From contig JAMPIV010000299.1 in the NCBI GenBank assembly GCA_024509875.1, positions 124,001 through 188,000 on the forward strand: a stretch of DNA of 64,000 nucleotides. Direction: 5' to 3'. Positions within the stretch are counted from its first letter, which is position 1. Each line of letters begins with the position of its first letter. The position numbers and the translations under genes were made by a program. Below are positions 10,321 through 22,611 of the stretch, piece by piece. The notes under the pieces were generated by a model that saw nothing but the letters and a program-made list of their open reading frames with translations, had not been told where the DNA came from and did no database searches. The DNA is from Oreohelix idahoensis (taxonomy: Eukaryota > Mollusca > Gastropoda > Stylommatophora > Oreohelicidae).

Positions 10321-13197
10321 GAAAACCTTTATCTTCTTCTTCTTCCTCGTTCGCCTTCAGACTTCCACATTTATGACTCTAATATTATGAATCTAATAAA
10401 GGCAGTAGTCAACCTAAGGTTTCCGACATCTTCAAACAGTTTTTCGTTGACAGAAGTGGGTTGTTGCCATATGCTACTCCGTTCATTACTGTAGGCTGGG
10501 CAATACTGCAGGAGGTGTTCGACCGCCATCGGGCTGGTACCGCAGGTGCAGAGATCTGTTGCACAAATCTTGAATTTGTGGTATAGATGGTATCTCAATC
10601 TGTTGTGTCCAGTGCGTAGCCGAAAAATGATGACCTGTTCTTTCCTGGATAGTTGATGATATGCATCATTTTTCAAATGGCCTGGGTGCTCTCTTTCCCA
10701 TTTGGACTTGAATGTAGGTTTTATAATAGTCTTTGCCGTTGCGTAAGTTGTCTCTATATCATTTTGTTGTAAGGCACCTCCTTCCTTAGCAAGTTTGTCT
10801 GCCTCCTCATTTCCTGGTATGTTGCAATGGGCTGGTATCCACTGGATAGTTCACTTGTTGAAGCATTTGGCCAGTCTTTCAAGGGAGATTATCAGATCTT
10901 TCAATCCTTTAGTTTGGTGGCTCTTCAGCGCTGATATTACTGAGAGGGCATCTGTCAAGATTACTATCTGTTTTTCTGCCTGTGCTTTGCATTCAATAAG
11001 AGTTTCAGCTGCCTGTTTCAGGGCTTCTACTTCAGCACTGAAGTTATTGCGGTATTTGCCAGTGGCAATAGCCATAGAGTGGATTCTATTTTTTAATTTT
11101 ATAAGGATGCCGGCATCCCCATTTTCAACTGCATTTTTTGCTGAACCATCAGTATATGCATGTGTCCAAAGCTTTGCTGGGAATTTTTGGTCAATATACT
11201 TGGTTGCTATACATTTTCTTTGTGTTTCTGTCTGTGTTCCCTTACTTTCAACGCCTGGAATATCAGATTTTAACTCAGGAAAGCATCTTATTTTCCACAG
11301 TGGGATAGTTGAGCTTGTTGGGATTTTCTTTGCAACTGAGCTTGCTAGCATGGTATTTTTACTTATATTTTCTTTTGCTTTGGCTACAAAGTTAGTTCGC
11401 TTGAGCCTGCTTCTTCCTAGCCTATTCATTCTTTGGAACATGGGGTGTCCTTCGAGTCTCTTAAATTTTTCAGCTTGTTGCAGGACTCTGCTGTCACGTC
11501 TATCCTCCATTGGCTGTAGCCCTATAATGTTTTCCATATGGTTGATTTGTGTGGACTTTAGGGCCCCTGTTATAATACGTGCTGCTTGATTTTGGAGTCT
11601 GTTTACTCTGTCAAAATTTGACTTTGCTGCCGTCGACCAAGCTGTGATGCCGTATTCCATAGCAGGTCTGACTCTGCCTGTGTACAGCTTTTTGAGGATA
11701 TTCTCATCAGCACCCCATGTGGTACCAGCTAACTTTTCCATGATGGCCATGCGAAGTTTTGCCCTTAGCTGTATTTTGTTTATCTGTGATTTCCACGTCA
11801 TTTGGCGGTCTAGTGTGATTCCTAAGTATGATGGTGTTTCATCTTCTCGTACTGCCTGCCCATTTAGTTGTAGCTTTGCTTGCTGTGATTTATTTGACAA
11901 GGTAAAAATAGTGTGTGTAGTTTTTTGTTCATTTATTTTGAGCAACCACTTTCTGGACCAACTTTCAAGGGCTAGCAGTGAATCCTGCATGCGCTCTCTT
12001 GCTGTGGTGATGTATTCTTCTGAAGTCCACATGGCCAGGTCATTAGCATAGAGAGAGTTGTGGACATTCTTGTGGATGTTTTCTGTTATATTATTTATAT
12101 ATATGAGGAAGAGTGTTGGGGAAAGGACCCCACCCTGTGGAACTCCATGTTCCATTGTAGTTTTTTTGCTTAAATGTCCGTGCTCCTGCACTCTAGCAGT
12201 TCTGTTTGTTAGGTAATGGCTGATCCAGTTATACATTCTTTCACAGACTCCATATTTAAGCATTTTAACTCTTAGCCCATCTTTCCAAACTTTATCATAT
12301 GCTTTCTCCATGTCTACCCAGACTGCTAAAGTGTGCTTTCCTTCTTGGAAAGCATCTTCGATTTCCTGTGCAATGTAGGTGACTTGGTCCTCTGTAGACC
12401 TATGCTGCCTGAAGCCTGCCTGTTGGTGAAGTAAAATTTGTTTTCCTTCGAGGTGCCAACTTAATCTGGTATTGACCATTCTCTCCATAAGCTTTCCCGT
12501 GCAGCTTAGAAGGCTGATGGGTCTGTAGCTGTTGGGATCCATTCGGTCTTTGTCCTTTTTGAGGATTGGAAATAGTACTGCTTCTTTCCAGGCTTGTGGT
12601 ACAATTCCACGCTTCCAGCTATAGTTCATAATCTTGAGGAGGACTTTCTTGGCATTAGACCCTAGCTCTTTAAGCATGTCATTTGTTACCCTGTCTTTTC
12701 CAGGTGACTTTCTTTGTTTAAGGGATACAATGGCTGCCTCTAACTCTCTGATGGTGATGTTTGCTGTCATGTGCTCTTCTGGAACAGTTGGTATATTTTG
12801 GTAAATTTCTTGCTCTTTAGTAATTTCCTGTTTTCTGTCCGGTGGAACATTTATCTGGCTCTCAAGTGAGAATTTTTGAGCAAAAACATTAGCTGCTTCT
12901 TTCTTTGTGAGTATTTTCTCATTATGTTGTATGGCTATTTCCTTTTTTTTTACATTCCTCATCATTTAAGGCTTTGGCAAGCCTCCATAATTTTCTTCCA
13001 TCTTTATCGAGATTAAGACTTTCTGTTGTTTTGATCCAACTATTTTTGGCAGAACAGTTTAACGTTTTCCTGTATTTTGCAGAGATAGCTTTGTAAGCGA
13101 TGTTTGCCTCAACTGTTTTGTCCTTTTCTGCTACATGTCTTGCCTCTGTTAACCGTTCCTCCAGTTTTTCGAGTTCTTCTGTCCAGTACGGCTTAAA
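10321..13197 (-). mobile_element. Jockey-like LINE: reverse transcriptase, RNase H and zinc-knuckle tail
   Basis: Read on the minus strand, it starts near 13197 in the pre-RT linker (YWTEELEKLEERLTEA). After a frame change near 12965 it has a 704-codon RT/RNase H frame. RT motifs are KSPGKDRVTNDMLKEL, YRPISLLSCTGKLMERM, HRSTEDQV, VDMEKAYDKVWKDG and VPQGGVLSPTLF. The catalytic box reads YANDLAMW near 12045, where YADD is expected, so the first Asp is Asn. RNase H shows AYTDGSAKN, FSAEVEALKQ and ILTDALSV. A TGA at 10850-10848 splits it from the continuing same-frame tail QWIPAHCNIPGNEEADKLA and the terminal CTCGTSPMAVEHLLQYCP zinc-knuckle-like motif (stop at 10371). The 3' end is a GAA-rich stretch near 10325-10345. 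The endonuclease is missing (5' truncation). It sits in GPCR intron 1 in the same orientation as the gene. Confidence 0.88.
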
Positions 13198-13354
13198 AAC
13201 CTTTATCTAAATTTCACAAAATTCTCCATATTTATTTTAACTGTTAAAGACTAATGCATTATAAAAATTGTTACATGTTGTTTTAAAACTAAACAAGCAT
13301 AGTCGCTCCAGTTTATTATATGTATGAAAGCAAACGTATGAGCCAGAATAGTAA

Positions 13355-13356
<2 letters not shown>

Positions 13357-13450
<94 letters not shown>
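13357..13450. repeat. (AT)n microsatellite
   Basis: About 94 bp of uninterrupted AT dinucleotides in GPCR intron 1, shortly upstream of the Jockey-like LINE copy. Confidence 0.95.
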
Positions 13451-13452
<2 letters not shown>

Positions 13453-13517
13453 AGACAATTATTTAGCTCTAAACAGAACTACATCTTATAAATGGGATTT
13501 CGGTTGTTTACACAAAC

Positions 13518-13815
13518 TCGGGGCTTGAACGGGCTAAACCATTGCTTTAATCCTTCACAAAAGGCTACGGACCAGAAATAATGCGTTAATAATTGTTCAG
13601 CCCAATACAACATTCATCACGACTTCTGGAAATATGTTGTGAATGCTCCCTTAAGGTAGAAGTGTCATTAATCTTCTATCTACATCTCTGCCAATAGTAA
13701 TCTTGCTCGCAGGTGGCTACGTTGGAAGCCATTATGAGATACTCTTGTGTTTTTGTTACTGTTGGACCACTACTGCAAAGCAGGGGTGTCAATCCGTGAC
13801 AGAAATGAATAAGAG
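13518..13815 (+). repeat. Unnamed interspersed repeat family R1, copy 1
   Basis: Shared landmarks with 19776-20185 and 31820-32112, in order, are GGGGCTTGAACGGGCTAAA, a TTCACAAAA segment, TAGAAGTGTCATTA-like, CTACATCTCTGCCAA, then (copies 1 and 2) GATACTCTTGT and TGTTGGACCA-CACTGCA. It has no coding capacity or obvious pol III promoter and may be a non-autonomous element. Confidence 0.65.
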
Positions 13816-14640
13816 AGAAATAATGAGGTCATTTCATGATCACCTATTAGAGAATGACAATACAATCAATGAATCTTCAAGGCTAAGAACTGCTAGAACC
13901 TGGCATCACAGGTAAAACCAGCAGAGATGGACGTATGAGAGGTCGCATCAGGCGGGTATACAATCAGTGCGCAACAGGAACAATTAACATTCATACCATT
14001 GGACTTTTGCTGAGGGAGACTGAGCACCTTTGGGTTTGCCCGGAGTGCAATGACGTCGATTCTGATTCAACAATAACAAGAAAGAACTGACAATATTCCA
14101 ACAGCTATTTATTGACGATTGCTGGTTTTCCCCTGATGATGGCACTGTTTGTCACAGACTAAATAGTATATTTGAAAAAAAAAGTGAATGAAGAAGAGAC
14201 GAAAGTAACGATAATTTTTTTTTTTAAATATATGAACAATGTACCAAACGTGCTGACTACTATGTGTGATTGAAATATTCAAGAATGTATCAGCAGTTGT
14301 TTTTCTAATTAACATTAGAAACATCATCAAGAAAACAAAGAATGGGGTTTATTGTATATTTAGCAGGGAGAGTTGGATGTGTAGTAATTATAACAAAACT
14401 GGTTATTGTGACAGTAATAATATTGATAATAACAAAAACAGATAACTATAATGACAATGAGAACTTTAATAACAGTGAAGTAATCATTACGAGATGTTTC
14501 ACAACGAGAAGGTTCATAACGAGAAGGTGAACATGTTGAAGATAATGAAAATAACAAAATATTAAATCATGCGGAAAAAAAAAGATAACAGATAACAGAT
14601 AATGCATTAACGTTACATTACACATAAGGGACAACTGTAC
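13816..14640. other. Remainder of GPCR intron 1 next to exon 1
   Basis: AT-rich, with short open frames on both strands that are not convincing. The donor of exon 1 (14640-14639) marks its end. Confidence 0.5.
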
Positions 14641-14881
14641 CACTCAGACTGATGTTGACTGGATCCTTGAATCCTTGCTTGACAAAACAAATGAGATTAA
14701 TAATATTGCTGCCGATGCCAAACAGGTCGATGGCTTGACACAACACAGTAAAGACTATCCATTGAAAAACGAGTGCCACTTTTTCGCTAAGCATGGTATC
14801 TGAAACACGTTCCCTATCTGACGCGTTCACATGTCCCATTGTTAAATTTGGCAATCCTTGTTTAATAAACATTGTTGACAA
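14641..14881 (-). CDS. Chemosensory-like GPCR, exon 1 (N-terminus and TM1)
   Basis: First coding exon of a rhodopsin-like GPCR assembled here from three minus-strand exons (with 5212-5426 and 3242-3874), giving 362 residues. The proposed start is the Met at 14881. The extracellular N-terminus has two N-glycosylation sequons (Asn12, Asn19). TM1 spans about residues 34-66 and contains GIGSNIINLICF, with the conserved TM1 Asn. FVKQGFKDPVNISLSG follows as the first intracellular loop. The exon ends after the first base of the Gly81 codon, followed by a good donor (GTACAG, 14640-14635). The acceptor at 5428-5427 supplies the other two bases, so the phases fit. The loop and exon structure resemble mollusc chemosensory receptors by recollection of the family. 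No ligand can be assigned. A long AT microsatellite starts only about 50 bp upstream. Confidence 0.8.
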
Positions 14882-14928
14882 GGTGCCTAAGTAATGGCAG
14901 CAGAGTTTTGTTCACCTCTGCTCTTTCT

Positions 14929-15102
<174 letters not shown>

Positions 15103-15217
15103 ACTTACTTAGTCGTTTCTCGTGTACTCTGGGTGTAGCTGTTTGCCAGAGAGAGATCGCCATACTATCCTGCCGTCTGTCTTCTCCCTGGCCTGGTTCC
15201 ATTCTAGTCCTCCACAA
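15103..15217 (-). mobile_element. 3' end of the RTE-like LINE family
   Basis: The minus strand reads RGLEWNQAREKTDGRIVWRSL and ends in a CGACTAAGTAAGTA tail, the same terminus as the copy ending at 8177. It is only about 115 bp long, an extreme 5' truncation. It abuts the SINE fragment at 15030-15102. Confidence 0.8.
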
Positions 15218-17659
15218 CAGGTTCATCACCTGCTTGTCTAAAAATTCGATTACAAGAAACCATATAGAGACAACCAGACTAATCTTTAAGGTGACGAACT
15301 GGCACGGGTTACCAACTCCGATCTATGGATCATAAAGCTTTCTTTTAATTAATGGCATAAAATATTATGTTCAACTCTTCTTGGATTGCGCTTGTGGAAG
15401 GTCTATGTTCCTTTGGGAGCTAAAAGGTATTGATGGATTGATTGACGTGTACATCTTCTGGTGGGTTCATTTATTAATTCATTTATTTTCCTTTCGGTTC
15501 TTATGAAGCATGAAGTCACAACGACCGCTAGTCACCGTAAAGGAAGCTTGCACATGCTCTTTAGGTGGTGGTTGCTATAGCAATTGGTTTTGCATGATGA
15601 GGTTGCAAATCTGTCGCGAGGTGTTTTGAGGAGATAGGGCAGCTTGAATGGAATGGAAGAATAAAGATAATAATGTCTTATTGATAGCTTCCGAGTTTGA
15701 AGAAACTGCCTCTCCTCGGGAAATAGTGTACTAGAAATTTACTTAAAAGAGAATTCTGGTACCTAAACAGGATATTTTCTGGACGATAAATTCTTCCTCA
15801 GGAATCCTACAAAAGGACTGTGTAAAGCACATAAGGTTGAGAAAGAGATTTGGTGTCCAGCCACATTTAAAATATCCCGACCCAATAGAAGTTAATTGAA
15901 TTATGGCTGAGCCCCCAGGGTGTAGATTTATATTTAAAACAAAATACAACCCAAATAAAGTTAACAAGAAAAATAACAACAGACTCTGTTATGTAAAGTT
16001 GGATAAAAGGGTATGGAATCTTATTTTTCTTTATATACATATAAATATGGAAAAAAGAGTTTAGCTCTACTGTTTAAACAAAAAAAACAACTAGTTTGGT
16101 CATCACTTGGATCAGAGATCTTTTCTATGGTAGTGTTGCTGCTAGGTGTTAATACTCATCTCCTCAAGAACTGTAGTAGCTGCGGAGATGATTTGTGTTC
16201 GGACTCTCTTGGTTTGGTCTGCCCCAGCAGGTTGGTCACATAACAGTTAATGGGTTCTGAGGGTGTCAGAGTTTGCTTCCCTGGACTCAATGCACATCAC
16301 AGATAAGGATGGGGTAAGTCACCTCTGCTGAATACCTCTTCCGCTTATGGAATGTGTGGTATGGTTACTGGGTGATAGGATATGGTTGGGTATGATAACC
16401 TATTTGATAGGGTATGGTGGGTAAGGGTAATCTTTGGTACCATGGACTTGTACCCTGGACCTGGTTTAGGTATCTGGTAACCTCAACCTGGTTTAGTACT
16501 GTGTAACCACAACCTGGGTTAGTACTGTGTAACCGCAACCTGGGTGGATTTGCTCAACGAATTCACTAAGGATATTTGCAACCAGAAATGCCCACTCTTA
16601 GGGCCCATAAACTCACGTCTGCTTTGAAGGATGGTTACAAGAAGAATGACCGTTTAAAATTCCCTCCTAAAATTCCAGCTGGCTGTTCCGGGCAGGGATG
16701 GGGGTGGCCTTGTTGCAAATTCTAGTTTGGTCCCAGAGGTATTAAGTTACCTTCGTTTCAACTCGCCCTAGCGTTCATCGTTGCCGGCTGTTTTACATGC
16801 GTCCAGTTCGTGAACCAACAAAGACGGTCGACTTCCTGTTCGTAGCCTGTTTTTCCACCTTCCAAGTAGAATGACTTTCGCTGGCGAAGTGAATAATTTT
16901 ATACCTTTCGGCCGTGAGAATTCGCTAGCGAATAGTGAAATCTAAGACTAGAGAGAGAGACTCTTTCATTATAAGAATGAAAAAGTCAACTGAAAGGAAA
17001 AAGTTTTCAATCTAACGATAGAGATTTTTAGAGGAATAAAATAATAGACAGAAGAAAAAGTCGGTGAGTGTCGTTTCACGACAAAATCTTATGAGCAAGT
17101 GAAGCAACCTCATATTAACATCCTTGTACGACATGGATGAGGGAGCGATAATCCTGTTCTTTATTAGCCTCATCAAAAACCCACAGAAACTACATGGAAC
17201 CTGACGGGTTATATTTACGATATATGGTGCCTAAATGTAAAGTTGACATAATTAGCTGCGTTGCCTATATTAGCATTATCTTTCCTCGTTACTTCCTCCA
17301 TAAAGTATGTGGGTAATTGGAAATATCATTTTGTATGCATGTTTTTGTTTTTTAATCTTACATTTCAATACCATCTGTATTAAGAAAATAAAACAAGCGC
17401 GCATACACACACAATTTGAAATCAGCTAACAAGTCGGTACAACGCCAGGACTATTAGTAGACTCTTAACTGGTTGCCTATATGCGCAGAAACTGGTACAA
17501 ATGCTATAAAAAAGCAGCTAATAACCACTTTGTAAGTGTATGCTGCTAATGGTCCCAACATATAACTCGTTAAGCCAGGGACTAACTAATTTCTGGCAGA
17601 AATACATAATAAGAAAGCTGGCACACAAAGTGCCCAAACACAGTCCGGAAACTGTGTAC
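15218..17659. other. Intergenic region with no recognised gene
   Basis: No coding domain is visible. Around 16440-16550 there are three imperfect copies of a roughly 26-bp unit built on GTGTAACC-CAACCTGG. The GC-richer block 16250-16870 could be the 5' UTR of a LINE, but no adjoining coding sequence supports this. Confidence 0.4.
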
Positions 17660-17775
17660 ATCTTACAACAAAATGAGTCTAAATGTGGCGCTGATAAAAT
17701 GACTGCTGATAATATGGTTCAAAGGTACCCAACATATGCGGAACATATGAAGCACATATGCCCGTCACCAGTACC
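17660..17775 (+). mobile_element. Jockey-like LINE tail fragment
   Basis: The + frame reads CGADKMTADNMVQRYPTYAEH, resembling the terminal zinc-knuckle segment of the Jockey-like copies (compare CNCSTDKMTADPLLQRCP at 22168-22551). One cysteine is replaced by Tyr. The surrounding sequence is not recognisable. Confidence 0.5.
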
Positions 17776-18639
17776 ATTTTCATAAAAAAACTCTAAGCAC
17801 TTGCAAATAACCTGAAGCTAACTATTGCTTTCTTTGATAATATTCTAGTAGACGTCGGCCAGTGTTCGAAGAAGAAAAATAACATATCAAAATCTAGCAT
17901 TAGTGTACACGGACGGCTTTATCAATGTCAAAGAATGATCCACAAAATTTTACTTTTCTTGTGCTATCCAGTAATTCCTTTTGTCTCTTCGCGTTCTATT
18001 TTCCTACCTCGGACAATATTTTGTATTTTAGAGTCATTGTTTACACCTCTTCCTGTAATAATTCGTCATGTCTGTTTACCTGGTCATCACTGCTGAGAGA
18101 GAAGACAGGTGATGTAATATTGACCGACAGTCATGTTGGTAAATTTCTCGTGTATCAGACATTGACGTGCCGGATTAACACGAAGATCGCCCCACGAGCT
18201 TGGTTAGCGATAATATGGCTATTGTAACCTCTTAATTTCTCTCGTGGAGAGAACACAGCCCAGATGGTGACATGATGAATGTTTGTTTGCGCAGGTACAT
18301 GGCCGTAAATTATCCAGGTGGACACGCTCCTGAAAAACGGAATGTTGTAATATGTTTCCGTGAAGACATTATTTGATAATGTAGGAAGTCGTGAGTGTAA
18401 ACAGGAACGATAATCGATGGAAATAACGATTCCTTATATGAAAATGGACTTTTAAAAAAATCACGCATAATTTTCCTATGAGGAAATTTTTTAGATAAAC
18501 CCCATTATAACATGCCTGATTAAATACAATTGGCTTGGCAATTCTAGATCTTATAAACAACATTTCTGATTGGAGCCTGGTCAGATAGTAACAACAAACG
18601 TTCGTAGGAAAAACGTTGCAATATAATCTGACACATTCG
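17776..18639. other. Intergenic region with no recognised gene
   Basis: A 100-codon + frame at 17925-18227 shows no domain and biased composition. No repeat or RNA feature was seen. Confidence 0.4.
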
Positions 18640-19065
18640 CTGGTTTAGAGCACTGTGAAATTCACCTCGTCAAAAAGACAGCTAGCTAGCCAGAGTAAGG
18701 AATATGATCAGAATTCCATTTATCGGACCAGACCTTGTTTGAGCATTTTGTGGAGGTATATCCCACGAAAACTCTAACTACATTAACATGGAAAGCCGAA
18801 ATCCTAGGAATCTGAACACAAAGTCAGAGTGAGAGTCTAGTGTAAAGTAATACCACAGACCGCGTGTAAGAGGCATCTTAAACAAGTTGCTTTCACTATT
18901 TCTCTGAGCCAGGAGTCAGTATCCTAAAAGAGATTTTGGGGTAAGTTGTACTTTTCGTAACTCTATATTTTGCATTTATTAGCATGTGAAAATTGCTAAT
19001 ATATGTCCAAGTCATACGAGGCTGGCAACCTCAGCATATAGAATGATGGTTTCATGAACCACCAC
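18640..19065 (+). repeat. Unnamed interspersed repeat family R2, copy 1
   Basis: It matches 28280-28615 in order: GAATTCCATTTATCGGACCAGAC, a CCGAAATCCTAGGAA segment, CAAAGTCAGAG, GCGTGTAAGAGGC, TGAGCCAGGA and GGTAAGTTGT. It then matches 29300-29395 (GAGGCTGGCAAC and ATGATTTCATGAACCAC-like). In the second copy about 700 bp separate the two halves. The family is not recognised. Confidence 0.55.
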
Positions 19066-19530
19066 GAAGCGTTATGGTTGGGATGAGAGGGTGGGCTATT
19101 ACCGACTAGCACAGAACTTATCTTGTCAGAATTGAAAGAACCCTCACCGTCAATCGCTACATACGTGACGTACTGCAGCCGCACGCTCTGCCGTTCCTGT
19201 ACGAACATGATCCGAGCCTAATTTACATGCATGACAATGCCTCGGCTCACAGAGCAGTAGCAGCCCTAGACTACCTCAATGCAGCTAATGTGAACATCCG
19301 CAATCCTTGACCGGCTCTGTCCCCTGATTTGAATCCCATTGAACATCTTTGAGACCATGTGGACAGAAGGATTCCCGCCCTCCATTATCAACCAGAGACT
19401 TGGATAGGTTGAATACAGCGCCTACTGAGGCATGGAACAACATCCTAGAAGACCAGATAAGACGTTTGGAACTCTCCATGAGACGCCGCTGCAGTACAGT
19501 GGTGCAAGTCCATGGTGGTCACATTCGTTA
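19062..19530 (+). pseudogene. Tc1/mariner transposase remnant
   Basis: The + strand encodes the C-terminal part of a DDE transposase: TVNRYIRDVLQPHALPFL, then MHDNASAHRAV with the second catalytic Asp, then ALSPDLNPIEHL with the third catalytic acidic residue, and a SMRRRC...HGGHIRY tail. The first catalytic Asp region (MVWGGI-like) is badly eroded near 19070-19100. There are TGA stops in place of Trp (near 19308 and 19350) and frame changes after 19400. The N-terminal DNA-binding domain and inverted repeats are absent. It is inactive. Confidence 0.85.
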
Positions 19531-19775
19531 CTGGGTCTGTGATATTTGTTTTGGACACCACACTTCTATAAGGTACAACCACGTGACACTCGGTTACTAC
19601 ATTTTTGTTTTGCAACCTAATTTCTTTCAGGACATCAATCCCTTATCGAACTGCCATGTTTGGTTTATCAATATTTTTGATGCACAATTATTGAGAACAA
19701 AATACAAGATGTGACAGTTTTCTTTTGTGTATATATATATATATATATATATACACACTTGCAAAATATATAGTT

Positions 19776-20185
19776 GATTTAATCCTTTTGAGTGTACTGC
19801 ACCCGTATGTCTCAGTCATCTTACATACACTTAAAATAGAGCCCCTAAATTAAGGTTTCACTGAATTAAATCAGTTGGGGGCTTGAACGAGCTAAATCAT
19901 ACAATATATCTCTTCACAAAAGTTATAATAATTCAACAGTGCTAAGACACATTCAGCATTGTTCTTGATTTCTGAATATCTTGTGACAATCCCTCTAGGT
20001 TGAAGCATTATCATCCTTCTATTTGCATCTCTGCCAAGAGTAATCTTGTGTGTGAAGGTAGATACCTATCAAGACCCACACTAGATACTCTTGTATTTGG
20101 CCATTGTTGGACCATCACTGCAGAGCAAAGGAGGCGAGGGGTGGGGTGGGGGGGGGGGGGCAACCCGTGAAAATCAATGTGATGA
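19776..20185 (+). repeat. Unnamed interspersed repeat family R1, copy 2
   Basis: The longest copy of the family also seen at 13518-13815 and 31820-32112. It starts near TTTAATCCTTTT, shared with copy 3, and ends after the TGTTGGACCATCACTGCAGAG block. A run of about 18 Gs near 20143-20160 lies at its 3' part. Confidence 0.6.
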
Positions 20186-20189
20186 AAAC

Positions 20190-22140
20190 ATGAACAGCTT
20201 ATGTTTTTCAAACATGGGATATGAGCAAACGATGCAGTATTACTGAAAATACGAGATGATTGCAAAGCTAAGAGTTCTAGAATTTATTTCTGTAATGTAA
20301 AACTCCAGATGTTTACATTCGAGCATTGTGTGAAACATTGAAGAATCTAGTTGACAGCACATAGCGGAGATGTTTCTGACAAAAATATATATATTTGTTA
20401 ACCATATGATATTTAGTTCTAATGTAGCAGGCACAGAAGAAAAGATAAAGGCAGATAAAGACATCAGGGAAGGTGAAAGCGCTACCAACCAATTGCATGT
20501 TGGTGTTAGCAAAACATGAAAGGAATAATTACCAAGATACTAATAATAGAATAATATATATTAACTTGGTATCTGTGTTTAAATGGGCATATCAACCACG
20601 CAATGCCCAAATCCACGTAATTAGAGATTAACATACATACACACCGAGCTAGTTTCTATAGATAATGTGATTATAGAAGACATTTAACTTCTTGAATGGG
20701 TAATTTTTCGAGTTGAGCACAAATTCACTTTTCTTCTGTGCAATTTGTTTAGACAAACCATTGTCTGTTTTTAATGCACATGATAACAACAATGAATATA
20801 GGTCACTAAAACTTCTTTCCGTTTAATTATTATATACATTTTTCTTTTTTTTTCAACATTATTTCTTTAGTGTTCTCGTCATTTTTTTAAATAATGTGTT
20901 GACGATGCCAAGCTTACGGAACATTTTGCAATAGCTTTTTAATTCGAAGACTCGTAACTTTTCATTGGCAAAACTATAAATATGATGTTTTTCCGACTGT
21001 CATATTTTACTTTGCAATGTTTGTTCTTTATTTAGATTGTGATAATAATGCTGAGGATATTGTAAATTCAAGAAAACCAGTATTTCTTCCGGTCAAGAAA
21101 AAAACTTAATACCCGAACGCTAAAATTATTTATTTATAGAAAAAAAAAATTCAGAATTATGGTAAATGATATACAAGTACACATGTAAACTATGCTACAA
21201 AATGTATTTGTTGTTATTATTTCTTATGTTGTCGTATGTTTAATTAAACTACTTCTCGGAATTACATTTTTTTTTTCATTACACACGGTACAACCTAAAT
21301 GTGCGACGCAAAGTACGAAATTCTCGTTCGGTGTAATTGATTTTAAACTCTCAGTATACTACTACACACCATGAGTCCTACTGGAAATTAATACCAACAG
21401 AATTGCAGACACATGACAAATACTGTAGCTAATGTTTGATTATAAGTTTTAAACAAAAAAGTTATGAGTCAGGATTATGATTTTTTTTTGTTACGAACCA
21501 ACTGTTCAGAGTACGATCATACTGAAATGGTTCAGCAAAAATTGTGTTTAAAAACTAATGCATCATTGTGAGACATTTAATTCATATTCACTTCAAGCAA
21601 GCTTTATGTATACAGTTTAAATTAAATTGTGTATTTTTTTGGCGCTTACATCAAGACATGGCTTAGTTTCGGCAGCGTGTAATATGGCTAATATAATTAT
21701 TATTTTGCATTGTAATTAAACCGTTTATAGAACATTTAAGACTGTGTATATGTATACCGTACATTTTGCTTGCTGGATTTTAATTACAACTTCACGAACG
21801 TAACATTAAACATACAAAGAATGATTAATACTGCCACTTCAGTGGCACTTTAAAAAATTAGGAACAAATTAGTGTTTCTATAAATCAATGTAACCAGCGT
21901 TAAATGGAGGCTTGATACATAAATCTCGATATGACAAACTTTAACATGTTATTAAAAATGAAAATCTTCTTTTGTTGTCAGTAACACACTCTTATATTAT
22001 CCAGTGTAGATGTTATTAAACATACCTACACTTGTAACCAACACTGTGTAAGACACGTACACGTCTTCGGTGCAGTAATTGTTTCTCGTTCATATTAACC
22101 TATCTGAATAATGTTTCAGATATCTACAATTCACGAAGAA
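20190..22140. other. AT-rich intergenic DNA
   Basis: No open frame has recognisable content, and no RNA gene or repeat could be delimited. It is strongly AT-rich with homopolymer runs. Confidence 0.45.
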
Positions 22141-22144
22141 GACT

Positions 22145-22605
22145 CTTTCTTCGTTCACCCTCAAACGTCAACTTGAATATGTACAAATAAACCAGTGGTC
22201 AGTGTGAGGCTGTTGACATTTCCGTATAGCTTTTCTAGGGCATCTTTGAAGTAGAGGGTCAGCAGTCATTTTATCGGTGCTGCAGTTACACTCATCAGTA
22301 GTTCCTGTCTTTAACGTGTTTAATAGATGGTATCCCAATCTGTTGTGACTTGTGTTAAGTCTGAAGATTACCATTTGTTCACTTCTGCTGAGCTGGTAAT
22401 ACTCATCAATGTTATTTTGACCTAGATGTTCTGCTTCCCACTTGCTCCTGTATCTGCCCATAATAAAACTCTTGGCCTCTTCATAAGTTATGTTTTTGTA
22501 ATAGTTGAGGTAGCTGTCACCTTTCATTTGCCAATTTGTTAGCATCTTCATTTCCAGGGATGATGCAGTGAGAAGGGATCCACTGTATCACAACTCTTTT
22601 GATTT
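22145..22605 (-). mobile_element. Jockey-like LINE 3' end, truncated at a minisatellite
   Basis: The minus strand reads RNase H closing motif VIQWIPSHCIIPGNEDANKLA, then RSKWEAEHLGQNN, EYYQLSRSEQMVIFRLNT and CNCSTDKMTADPLLQRCP, as in the copy at 10321-13197. A frame change separates the first motif from the rest. The 3' end is a GAACGAAGAAAGA-type stretch near 22145. Its 5' side stops abruptly where the tandem array begins. Confidence 0.8.
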
Positions 22606-22611
22606 ACTGAC

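Noticed and set aside
17925..18227. 100-codon + frame as a secreted or membrane protein
   Set aside because: Hydrophobic composition is explained by T-rich DNA. No signal peptide or family resemblance.
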